From Pseudoalteromonas rubra (GTDB lineage Bacteria; Pseudomonadota; Gammaproteobacteria; Enterobacterales; Alteromonadaceae): a stretch of 64,000 nucleotides of DNA. Positions within the stretch are counted from its first letter, which is position 1. Every line of letters begins with the position of its first letter. Below the pieces are notes generated by a model. That model searched no databases, was not told where the DNA came from, and worked only from the letters and a program-made list of their open reading frames with translations. The position numbers and the translations under genes are program-made. This document shows, one piece after another, positions 25,417-33,283 of this stretch. Location of the stretch: NCBI RefSeq assembly GCF_000238295.3, contig NZ_AHCD03000032.1, positions 62,001 to 126,000 of the forward strand, written 5' to 3'.

Positions 25417-26787
25417 ATGGAGCTTTCAGCGTTAACCGCTATCTCTCCAGTAGATGGCCGCTATGGTAGCAAAACCAGTGAGCTGAGAAGTATTTTCAGT
25501 GAATTCGGCCTGATCAAGTATCGCGTGACGGTTGAAGTACGTTGGCTACAAGCCCTGGCCAACGCAGCTGCAATCAACGAAGTTCCAGCCTTCAGTGAAC
25601 AGGCGAATGCCCTGTTAGACAGCATTGTTGATAACTTCAGTGAAGCCGATGCTGCACGAGTTAAAGAGATTGAGCGCACAACCAACCATGACGTTAAAGC
25701 CGTCGAGTATCTGTTAAAAGAGAAAGTCGCAGACAACGCTGAGCTTCAGGCAGTAAATGAATTTATTCACTTTGCCTGTACATCTGAAGACATCAACAAC
25801 CTGTCTCATGGTCTGATGCTCAGTGAAGCACGTGATCAGGTATTACTGCCGTACTGCGATAAGCTATTGGCTGCTATTAAAGAAAAGGCGATTGAATATA
25901 AGTCTGTTGCGATGATGACCCGCACCCACGGTCAACCCGCTTCTCCGTCAACTATGGGCAAAGAATTTGCAAACGTATACGTACGTCTGCAACGTCAGCG
26001 CGAGCAGATTGCTAACGTTCAGATGCTGGGCAAAATCAATGGTGCCGTAGGTAACTACAACGCTCACCTGAGCGCTTACCCGGATTACGACTGGCACAAT
26101 CATGCAGAGCAATTTGTAACCAGCCTGGGCCTGACCTGGAATGCTTTCACCACGCAAATTGAGCCACACGATTATATTGCAGAGCTGTTTGATGCGGTTG
26201 CACGTTTCAACACCATTTTGCTCGACTTTGATCGTGACGTTTGGGGCTACATTGCACTCAACCACTTTAAGCAAAAAACCATTGCGGGCGAAATCGGTTC
26301 TTCAACTATGCCACATAAAGTGAACCCTATTGACTTCGAAAACTCTGAAGGCAACCTGGGTATTGCTAATGCAATCTTCACTCACCTTGCACAAAAACTA
26401 CCAGTTTCTCGTTGGCAGCGTGACCTGACCGATTCTACGGTACTACGTAACCTGGGTGTTGGCATGGGTTATACCCTGATTGCCTACCAAGCTACGCTTA
26501 AAGGGATCAGCAAATTGGAAGTGAATGCAGATCGCCTGTTGGCTGAGCTGGATGACAACTGGGAGCTACTGGCTGAGCCAATTCAGACTGTGATGCGTAA
26601 ATACGGTATCGAAAAGCCGTACGAAAAGCTCAAAGAGCTAACACGCGGTAAACGCGTTAACCAGGTAATTATGGCTGAGTTTATCGATGGCCTGGATCTC
26701 CCTGAGCACGTAAAAGCTGACATGAAGCTAATGACGCCTGCCAACTACATTGGCCGCGCCGAAGCTTTCATTGATGAACTAAACTAA
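25417..26787 (+). CDS. purB: Adenylosuccinate lyase
   Basis: The 456-residue enzyme removes fumarate at two steps of purine synthesis (from SAICAR and from adenylosuccinate). It carries the fumarase/aspartase superfamily signature GSSTMPHKVNPIDFEN, and the catalytic His region TRTHGQPASPSTMGKE. The length equals that of the Escherichia coli enzyme. TTAGGAGAAG gives a good ribosome-binding site. A 238-base leader-like gap separates it from roxA. Confidence 0.97.
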   Translation: MELSALTAISPVDGRYGSKTSELRSIFSEFGLIKYRVTVEVRWLQALANAAAINEVPAFSEQANALLDSIVDNFSEADAARVKEIERTTNHDVKAVEYLLKEKVADNAELQAVNEFIHFACTSEDINNLSHGLMLSEARDQVLLPYCDKLLAAIKEKAIEYKSVAMMTRTHGQPASPSTMGKEFANVYVRLQRQREQIANVQMLGKINGAVGNYNAHLSAYPDYDWHNHAEQFVTSLGLTWNAFTTQIEPHDYIAELFDAVARFNTILLDFDRDVWGYIALNHFKQKTIAGEIGSSTMPHKVNPIDFENSEGNLGIANAIFTHLAQKLPVSRWQRDLTDSTVLRNLGVGMGYTLIAYQATLKGISKLEVNADRLLAELDDNWELLAEPIQTVMRKYGIEKPYEKLKELTRGKRVNQVIMAEFIDGLDLPEHVKADMKLMTPANYIGRAEAFIDELN

Positions 26788-26835
26788 TACCAAGTACTAA
26801 TAACCAGTTTGAGAGATTAAATCTGCCGCTCACAG

Positions 26836-27011
26836 TGTTAAAAATGTTTGTTCAGAACCTATACTTAGAAGATGAGTTCAGACATTTTTTACCGGTGACA
26901 CGCGAGGTGTTCTTACCTCAATATTGGCGGCTTAATTACGCAAATTGGTATCACTCAGAGATAAGCCTGAGAAGCGAAAGTCGTGGCATAGTGCCGGACT
27001 TTCGCTTTTTT
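26836..27011 (+). promoter_or_regulatory. purB-roxA intergenic leader ending in an intrinsic terminator just before roxA
   Basis: A good -10 (TATACT, 26860-26865) would start a transcript near 26872, although its -35 is poor. The leader then contains a small GAGGT/ACCTC hairpin. At 26974-27005 there is a 9-bp stem (GCGAAAGTC with GACTTTCGC), with an inner GGCA/TGCC pair, followed at once by a T tract to 27011. The roxA ribosome-binding site GGAG begins three bases later. This could simply be the purB terminator with read-through, or a terminator controlled by the leader. There is hardly room for a separate promoter after it. Confidence 0.6.
26974..27011 (+). terminator. Intrinsic terminator between purB and roxA
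   Basis: The stem GCGAAAGTC/GACTTTCGC has a 14-base loop that can pair inside, and ends in five T, an A-free junction and TATT. It ends 14 bases before the roxA start codon. Confidence 0.85.
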
Positions 27012-27025
27012 ATTGGAGTCACTTT

Positions 27026-28180
27026 ATGTATCAGCTATCTATCAATGCCCTGACTGAGGCTGCGTTTCTAGCCCAGTACTGGCAAAAAAAACCTCTACTT
27101 ATCAAACAAGGCTTTCAAAATTTCATCGATCCACTGTCACCAGAAGAACTGGCTGGCCTGGCAATGGAAGACAACATTGAATCTCGGATCGTCACCAACC
27201 ACGACAATCACTGGGATGCACACCATGGTCCGTTTGAAGACTTTTCATTACTGACAGAGCAGCACAGTACTTTGCTGGTACAAGCCGTTGATCACTGGCA
27301 CCCCCAGGCTGCCAGCTTGCTGGAACCGTTTCGCTTTATTCCAAACTGGCGTATTGACGATCTGATGATCAGTTTTTCTACGCCAGGGGGCGGCGTTGGT
27401 CCCCACCTTGATCAATATGACGTGTTTATTATTCAAGGTCAGGGAAAAAGACGCTGGCGCGTCGGTATGCCTGATGCCAGTCTGAAACAATTTGCGCAGA
27501 ATAAAAGCCTGTTGCAGGTAGAGCAATTTGAAGCCTGCATAGATGCAGAGCTGGAACCAGGTGATATCTTGTACATTCCACCTGGCTGCCCTCATGAAGG
27601 CTATGCCGTTGAAAATGCAATGAACTATTCTGTAGGTTTCAGGGCCCCAGATCAAAAGGACCTGCTTTCAAGCCTCGCTGATCACCTGATAGATTCAGAG
27701 TTAGGTACAACCCGTTACAGCGACCCCGATCTCACACTACGTGACTCTCTGGGCGAGGTCAGTCGTCAGGACAAAGGGAAGATCCGCACTATGCTGGAAT
27801 CGATACTGCATGACAGCGACATCTTCGACCAATGGCTGGGACAGACACTCAGTGAACCGAAACATGAAATGGATCTGGCACCACTCGATCCGCCACTGAA
27901 TGCTGATACCTTACAAGATGATATTTCGCCCGAAGACACCCTGGTGCGCTCAGGTGGCGTCAGAGCTTTGTATCAGTTAACGACACACACGGTGATACTG
28001 AGTGTAAATGGGCAAAATTTCACCCTTCCTATTGAGGTCTTACCAGCCGTTAAAAAGCTGACAGATCAGAGTTGTACATCCGTATCTTCATTATTAGATG
28101 AGTTTTCATGTTTGGAATTTAAACAAACATTAACTACGCTTATTAACGATGGGTCCTTTTACATTGAGGACTGGGTGTAA
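27026..28180 (+). CDS. roxA: Ribosomal protein uL16 arginine 3-hydroxylase
   Basis: The 384-residue protein is a JmjC-like 2-oxoglutarate and Fe(II) dependent oxygenase (YcfD/RoxA family) that hydroxylates an arginine of uL16. The iron ligands appear as His127 and Asp129 (in GPHLDQYDVF) and His190 (in PPGCPHEG), close to 125, 127 and 187 in the Escherichia coli enzyme. The C-terminal third (after about residue 215) forms the dimer and winged-helix part of the family. The start at 27026 has GGAG upstream and matches the family N-terminus; the longer frame back to 26945 is not conserved-looking. Confidence 0.92.
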   Translation: MYQLSINALTEAAFLAQYWQKKPLLIKQGFQNFIDPLSPEELAGLAMEDNIESRIVTNHDNHWDAHHGPFEDFSLLTEQHSTLLVQAVDHWHPQAASLLEPFRFIPNWRIDDLMISFSTPGGGVGPHLDQYDVFIIQGQGKRRWRVGMPDASLKQFAQNKSLLQVEQFEACIDAELEPGDILYIPPGCPHEGYAVENAMNYSVGFRAPDQKDLLSSLADHLIDSELGTTRYSDPDLTLRDSLGEVSRQDKGKIRTMLESILHDSDIFDQWLGQTLSEPKHEMDLAPLDPPLNADTLQDDISPEDTLVRSGGVRALYQLTTHTVILSVNGQNFTLPIEVLPAVKKLTDQSCTSVSSLLDEFSCLEFKQTLTTLINDGSFYIEDWV

Positions 28181-28300
28181 TTACCTGAATCTGAGGGTTA
28201 GTCACACAATAAGGCATCGGCCAAGTCGGTGCCACAATAATAAAGAGCACAGACTGATCCCCTAATCAGGCGTGATTATGATGTTTGATGCGAGGCAATC

Positions 28301-28759
28301 ATGAATTACCACGTCGATATAGTGAGTTGGCAAAAAACTCAGGGACAACTGCGCCAAATCCGCGAACGAGTCTTCGTTTGCGAGCTTCACCTTCCAAGGG
28401 AAGTAGAGTTTGATCAACACGATAAAACTGCGGAACATGTTCTCGTACGGGATGAAAATCAATGCCCGATTGGAACCGGCAGGTTATGTTGTGATGGTCT
28501 GATAAGTCGAATTGCAATCATTCGGGCGCACAGGAATCGTGAAGCCTACCAGTCTTTGATCAGCTTTCTTAGTACACTGGCAGAACAAAAAGGTTATGAG
28601 AACGTTTTCGTGCAGTGCATTCTGGACGAAGTGCCCACCTTTTTGAAATCCGGCTTTTCCAAACAAGGCGGTGTATTTATGGAAGCAGGCATTCCAAGAC
28701 AGCGAATGAAATGCCCGGTAAAAGAAATGAACTCTGAGCCCTTTACGATGCTACATTAG
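28301..28759 (+). CDS. GNAT family N-acetyltransferase
   Basis: The 152-residue protein has the layout of GNAT acetyltransferases: IRERVFVCELHLPREVEFD at about 21-39, as in the ElaA/YjcF-like group, a GTGRLCCDG strand, and then an acetyl-CoA binding region. That region reads RIAIIRAHRNREAYQSL, where the usual Arg/Gln-x-x-Gly-x-Gly/Ala loop is altered to RAHRNRE. The substrate is unknown. It follows roxA by 120 bases on the same strand. Its last 17 bases overlap the end of the convergent gene at 28743-29177. Confidence 0.8.
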   Translation: MNYHVDIVSWQKTQGQLRQIRERVFVCELHLPREVEFDQHDKTAEHVLVRDENQCPIGTGRLCCDGLISRIAIIRAHRNREAYQSLISFLSTLAEQKGYENVFVQCILDEVPTFLKSGFSKQGGVFMEAGIPRQRMKCPVKEMNSEPFTMLH

Positions 28760-29177
28760 CCCATAACTGGTCTTTGTTAGCCAAATCATACACGCCATGG
28801 GCATGGTGAATAAGGAACTTAGCGTATTCGGTCTGGGTCGGATCCGGGCACTCTGCGCCCAGGATTTTATCGGCTTTGATTTGCCATTGATAAGAAAAGT
28901 GTTTAAGTGCGGCGCGCGCATCCGCAGCCCCGCTCACAGGCATTGCGTCTGTCGGAACTTTACCTGAGACAACCCAATACCCCTTGCCCTTATTGTCTTT
29001 AATTTTCCAAACACCACAGATAGGAGGCAAAATACGGGACTCACTGGCTTGAATGTTGATACCGACTATGCCTTTTTCTGCAAGGTACTTCTGCGCAGTC
29101 TGCAGTGAAGTGTGTTGCCACTGGGCAAGCATTTTTTGTTGTTCTTCTTTACTCATTTGTGTGTTGTCTTTCGCCAT
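28743..29177 (-). CDS. Conserved hypothetical protein, DUF4826-like
   Basis: The 144-residue product has no signal peptide or membrane segment. It starts with a charged helical stretch (about residues 8-35), then a compact part with ILPPICGVWKIKD and GYWVVSGKVPTD, and ends in a Trp/His-rich part. It resembles a small family I recall as DUF4826, found in marine gammaproteobacteria, but I am not certain of this. The protein is likely cytosolic and its function is unknown. It is divergent from the chemosensory operon and convergent, with overlap, to the GNAT gene. Confidence 0.65.
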   Translation of the reverse strand: MAKDNTQMSKEEQQKMLAQWQHTSLQTAQKYLAEKGIVGINIQASESRILPPICGVWKIKDNKGKGYWVVSGKVPTDAMPVSGAADARAALKHFSYQWQIKADKILGAECPDPTQTEYAKFLIHHAHGVYDLANKDQLWANVAS

Positions 29178-29342
29178 TCTTGATACTGCTTGAGGAAATT
29201 TCCTCTACTGTATGAATTAAATCGACCGGATGCAAGCCCCCACTCAAACAGGTGTATAAGTGCGACACAGCTTAAGATGATTATTTGTATTTGCACAATG
29301 AATAGTCTCGACTAGGATTAAAGGATCATCTAACAGGTCAAA

Positions 29343-30491
29343 GTGGTCGTAACTATGATCCCACTTTCCATTGCTATTCAGTCAATCATATTTGCGATCG
29401 CCTGGTATGGATCAAACCTGGTCTTTGCGTTGATTATTACAGCTCTGTCTGGACTCGCTCTGTACGTTGGCATTCGCGCTACCAGGGCAGACGTGCCAAA
29501 GGCTACGGACCCTCAACCAGACCAAACACTCGGACAGCAATCTGATCTCACCTGCCTGGAGCAATTGGGCCACACCATTACCCCGCAGTTGCGAGATCAA
29601 ATAAACAGTGCCCGACAACAAACTAAACAAGCAGTTGATAATATGTCTGGTGAGTTTTCCCAGTTAGTGAGCAATATCACTGCAACCTTAGGCAGCCTGG
29701 ATAACAGCAGTGCCAGTACTTTACAGCAAACTTCGCAACACAGCCGCGACCAGCTAAATCAGATCCTGGCTTATCTGGAGCAATCCAATACCAGCCAACA
29801 GCAACGTACGGAGACGTTTAAAACCATGGTCGAACAAAGCAAGGAGTTGCAGGCAATGTCCATCGATGTCGCAAAAATTGCAGAACAAACCAATTTACTG
29901 GCTCTGAATGCATCCATAGAGGCGGCGCGCGCCGGTGACAATGGGCGTGGCTTTGCGGTTGTTGCAGATGAAGTGCGTGCCCTCGCTAACTCGAGTGGAG
30001 ACACAGGGGTCAAAATCAACAAAATGGTCGAGTCTATCGCACAGGCAATGCAAAGCTCTATGACGATGATGGAAAGCGAATTAACCGAGCGCCAGGCACT
30101 GACGGAAAAGTATCAACGCCAGATCAACGAAGTGATTGATACCTGGCTCACGTTATCTCAAAACGTTGAGCAACAGGCGCAAATACTCCAGACCTCTAAC
30201 GAAGATAATCGACAAAAAATCTCGGAGATATTGGTTGATCTGCAGTTTCAGGACAGAGTCGATCAGATCCAGGACAGCGTGACAATTGCGCTGGAGATCA
30301 TGACACAAGAGCTGGATAAATTCATTGAAGAGCGCCGCCAAAGCAGCACCGCCCGATTTAATCATCAGCGGATCAGTGACACACTTTCTCGCACCGCTGC
30401 AACCCGGGAGCAACGGCATATTCTGGCATCCAAGCACAGCGGCAGCAATCGCAAAGACGATGACACTGTGGACGACCTTACTTTTTTCTGA
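29343..30491 (+). CDS. Methyl-accepting chemotaxis protein without a ligand-binding domain
   Basis: The 382-residue receptor has two short hydrophobic helices at the N-terminus (about residues 6-25 and 26-45) with almost no periplasmic part. No HAMP domain is evident. The signalling domain carries the conserved hairpin tip (EQTNLLALNASIEAARAGD, about 181-199). After it comes a long helix with LVDLQFQDRVDQ. It should sit in the inner membrane and sense membrane or cytosolic states, or work with a partner. The start is GTG at 29343 (AGG five bases before) or ATG at 29355. It is the first gene of the chemosensory operon. Confidence 0.88.
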   Translation: MVVTMIPLSIAIQSIIFAIAWYGSNLVFALIITALSGLALYVGIRATRADVPKATDPQPDQTLGQQSDLTCLEQLGHTITPQLRDQINSARQQTKQAVDNMSGEFSQLVSNITATLGSLDNSSASTLQQTSQHSRDQLNQILAYLEQSNTSQQQRTETFKTMVEQSKELQAMSIDVAKIAEQTNLLALNASIEAARAGDNGRGFAVVADEVRALANSSGDTGVKINKMVESIAQAMQSSMTMMESELTERQALTEKYQRQINEVIDTWLTLSQNVEQQAQILQTSNEDNRQKISEILVDLQFQDRVDQIQDSVTIALEIMTQELDKFIEERRQSSTARFNHQRISDTLSRTAATREQRHILASKHSGSNRKDDDTVDDLTFF

Positions 30492-30512
30492 CATGCAGCC
30501 TGAGGGTAAATT

Positions 30513-30881
30513 ATGAGTAAAACCATTTTAGTTGTAGATGATTCTGATTCTTTAAGACAGGTCGTGAACATTGCGCTGACAGGGGCTGGTTACCAGGTTA
30601 TTGAAGCCTGCGATGGCAAAGATGCCCTCAGCAAACTCACTGGTAGCAAAGTTCACCTGATAATCAGTGACGTCAATATGCCCAATATGAACGGCATTGA
30701 ATTCGTCAAAAATGTCAAACAGCTACCGCAATACAAGTTTACACCTGTCATCATGCTGACCACAGAAAATCAACAGAGCATGATGGAAGAAGGCAAAAAA
30801 GCAGGTGCGAAGGCCTGGATGGTCAAGCCGTTTAAACCAGCACAAATGCTTCAAGCCGTCTCTAAGTTATTGATGATGTGA
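30513..30881 (+). CDS. cheY: CheY-like response regulator
   Basis: The 122-residue receiver domain has the acidic pair Asp9-Asp10, phospho-acceptor Asp53 (in LIISDVNMPNMNG), Thr83 and Lys105 (in VKPFKP). There is no output domain, so it acts by binding a partner. The operon has no flagellar genes, so the target need not be the motor. It is 21 bases after the first receptor gene, with TGAGGG upstream. Confidence 0.92.
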   Translation: MSKTILVVDDSDSLRQVVNIALTGAGYQVIEACDGKDALSKLTGSKVHLIISDVNMPNMNGIEFVKNVKQLPQYKFTPVIMLTTENQQSMMEEGKKAGAKAWMVKPFKPAQMLQAVSKLLMM

Positions 30882-30886
30882 TCGTG

Positions 30887-31168
30887 ATGTCTGAGTGTTT
30901 TAAGTTCCCAACCGAGTTGACCATCTACGAAGTACAAGACGTGTATACAGAGCTCCGTACGTTTGTAGAGGGTAAGCAAGCGTTAGAGCTCGACTTAAGC
31001 CAGGTAGAAGAACTCGACAGCGCAGGGATCCAGTTGACAGTCTGGCTGGTGAATCACTGTCGGACAACAGGGGTACAGATTAATGCCCTCACCCTGTCAG
31101 ATCTGCTTACAGCCAGGCTAACCCTGTTGAATGTGTCCCTGGCCGCTCAAAATAAAAGCGAACCTTAA
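30887..31168 (+). CDS. STAS-domain protein (anti-sigma factor antagonist-like)
   Basis: The 93-residue protein is a stand-alone STAS domain. The typical site appears as LDSAGIQL with Ser45, which in SpoIIAA-like proteins is phosphorylated. A partner kinase or switch phosphatase is not in the window. I start at the ATG at 30887, six bases after the cheY stop; a GTG at 30878 overlapping cheY is also possible. STAS genes inside chemotaxis clusters are known in several proteobacteria, but their role is poorly understood; it may link CheA signalling to another output. Confidence 0.85.
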   Translation: MSECFKFPTELTIYEVQDVYTELRTFVEGKQALELDLSQVEELDSAGIQLTVWLVNHCRTTGVQINALTLSDLLTARLTLLNVSLAAQNKSEP

Positions 31169-31170
31169 CT

Positions 31171-33261
31171 ATGTCTGTTGATTTAAGCGCGGCCATTACC
31201 ACTTTTGTCAGTGAGTCCAAAGAGCTTCTGGCCGACATGGAAAACTCTTTGCTGGATATGGAAGCCAGTGACGCTAGCGCCGATCAGGAAGAAACCATCA
31301 ACGCCATCTTCCGCGCCATTCACACCATTAAAGGCAGTGCAGGGTTGTTTAGTTTTGACTATGTCGTGAGCCTGACCCACATTGCGGAAACCGTACTGGA
31401 CGATATTCGAAACGGCAACCGGGAAATGAGTAAACCTCTGCTCTCTCTATACCTGGAAACGGGTGACTTGTGCGAGGAACTGATCCTGCTCGCCGCGTCT
31501 GACAGTGAACCCAGTGCACACCAACTGACCCAACTTGCTGCTCTGAACAGCCAGTTCAGTGAGTTTATCGACGATGCTGCTTCACCACAGGATAACATTG
31601 CCACCTCAGACAACCCTAAACAGCCGCAAAATGGTATCTGGTTTGTCTGCTTTGTTCCTAACGAAAATGTATTGCGTAATGGCCTGGACCCCTTCCCTTT
31701 TATTCACTTTCTGAATAATGAAGTAACCGACCTTGAAGTAGCCACGAATGTTGTTCCTCTGAATGCCCAAACCCCCTATGACCCCGAGTCCTGCTACCTG
31801 GCGTTTCTGATGCTGTTCCGTACAAGTCAAAACAAGGAAGCGATAGAAGAGGTCTTCGAGTTTATCAAAAACGATGCGGTCATAGAGATTTTACCACCTG
31901 CTCAGTGCAGTTACGACGCGATCCAGGCCTGCGCACGGTACTTTCCGGAACCATCTCAGTTCCAGTCAACCCTGTCACAGCTCACTCAGTCACTTTTACC
32001 GAATGAGCCATCCGCATCAGCCTCAGATAATGACCCTATGTCCCCCCCTGTTAAAGACAAGAAGAAAAACAAAGTACACAGCAGCAAAACCTTGCGGGTC
32101 GAGGCAATGAAGCTTGACAGGTTGATCGATCAAGTCGGAGAAATGGTCATTACCGGGGCCAGAACGAATCTGCTGGCCCACGAAACCGGCAACGAAACCC
32201 TGATAGAAGCTATGGCACTCCTTGAGCGATTGGTTGAAAACATTCGTGACAGCTCGCTTAAACTCAGGATGGTGCAAATTGGCGAAACCTTTAATAAGTT
32301 CAAACGTGTTGTCCGGGATGTGGCTGACGAACTGGGTAAAGAGGTGGAACTCAATATTATTGGCGCGGATACCGAGCTGGATAAAACCTTTGTTGAGAAA
32401 GTCAGCGATCCGCTTATGCATATCATCCGCAACGCCATAGACCATGGCATCGAAACACCTGATGAACGGGTTGCCGCAGGCAAGCCTGCCTGTGGTCAAC
32501 TCACGCTCAAGGCCTATCATGACTCTGGCTCAATTGTGATAGAGATCCAGGATGATGGTCAGGGGTTAGATCAGAGCAAGATCCTGGCTCGCGCAATCGA
32601 AAACGGCTTGATCAGCGCAGAACACTCTTTGCAGGACAAAGAAATTAACCTGCTTATTTTTGAACCTGGCTTTTCCACTGCCGCCGCCGTAACCAGCATC
32701 TCGGGCCGTGGCGTGGGCATGGACGTAGTAAAACGTAATGTTGAAAGCTTGCGGGGTAGCGTGGAAGTCGACAGCACCAAAGGGCTGGGCTCCAAAATTA
32801 TTATTCGCCTGCCACTGACTTTATCCATCATTGACGGGTTTATGTTTACCGTTGGCGACGAGGATTACGTGATCCCCCTCGATACTGTGGTTGAGTGCCT
32901 GGAACTGCACGAGGTGGTCTCTGAGTCCGACATTCAGGATAAGAACTACATTAACCTCAGAACTGAGGTCCTGCCTTTTATTCGTCTGCGTACCCTGTTT
33001 GGGATAGAGCAGCAAATTGAACACACGAAGGAATCACTGGTTATCGTCCAGTTTGGCACCCTTAGAGCCGGTCTGGTCGTCGACTCATTGCAAGGAGAGT
33101 TTCAGACCGTTGTAAAACCCCTGGGGAGGCTGTTCGAAGGCCTCAAATGTATCAGCGGAGCAACCATACTCGGCAGTGGCAAAGTAGCCATTATTTTGGA
33201 TGTATCTGCCCTGATCCGCACCGCAATTACAATGTATGAGCAATTAGAGCTCAAACATTAG
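31171..33261 (+). CDS. cheA: Chemotaxis histidine kinase CheA
   Basis: The 696-residue kinase passes phosphate to CheY and CheB. Domains: Hpt with phospho-acceptor His51 (in AIHTIKGSAGLF), a middle region with a P2-like regulator-binding part (about 150-270), a dimerisation domain starting near residue 310 (LRVEAMKLDRLIDQVGEMVI), the ATPase with HIIRNAIDHGIE, QDDGQGLD and GRGVGMDVV boxes, and a C-terminal CheW-like domain (about 550-690). All catalytic boxes look intact. It follows the STAS gene by two bases. Confidence 0.95.
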   Translation: MSVDLSAAITTFVSESKELLADMENSLLDMEASDASADQEETINAIFRAIHTIKGSAGLFSFDYVVSLTHIAETVLDDIRNGNREMSKPLLSLYLETGDLCEELILLAASDSEPSAHQLTQLAALNSQFSEFIDDAASPQDNIATSDNPKQPQNGIWFVCFVPNENVLRNGLDPFPFIHFLNNEVTDLEVATNVVPLNAQTPYDPESCYLAFLMLFRTSQNKEAIEEVFEFIKNDAVIEILPPAQCSYDAIQACARYFPEPSQFQSTLSQLTQSLLPNEPSASASDNDPMSPPVKDKKKNKVHSSKTLRVEAMKLDRLIDQVGEMVITGARTNLLAHETGNETLIEAMALLERLVENIRDSSLKLRMVQIGETFNKFKRVVRDVADELGKEVELNIIGADTELDKTFVEKVSDPLMHIIRNAIDHGIETPDERVAAGKPACGQLTLKAYHDSGSIVIEIQDDGQGLDQSKILARAIENGLISAEHSLQDKEINLLIFEPGFSTAAAVTSISGRGVGMDVVKRNVESLRGSVEVDSTKGLGSKIIIRLPLTLSIIDGFMFTVGDEDYVIPLDTVVECLELHEVVSESDIQDKNYINLRTEVLPFIRLRTLFGIEQQIEHTKESLVIVQFGTLRAGLVVDSLQGEFQTVVKPLGRLFEGLKCISGATILGSGKVAIILDVSALIRTAITMYEQLELKH

Positions 33262-33283
33262 TCAGATAAACCGGAGCGTAAAG

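Noticed and set aside
26835..27053. A 72-codon open frame between purB and roxA
   Set aside because: It runs through the terminator hairpin and over the roxA start, has no ribosome-binding site, and its composition is not protein-like. The region is better read as a leader.
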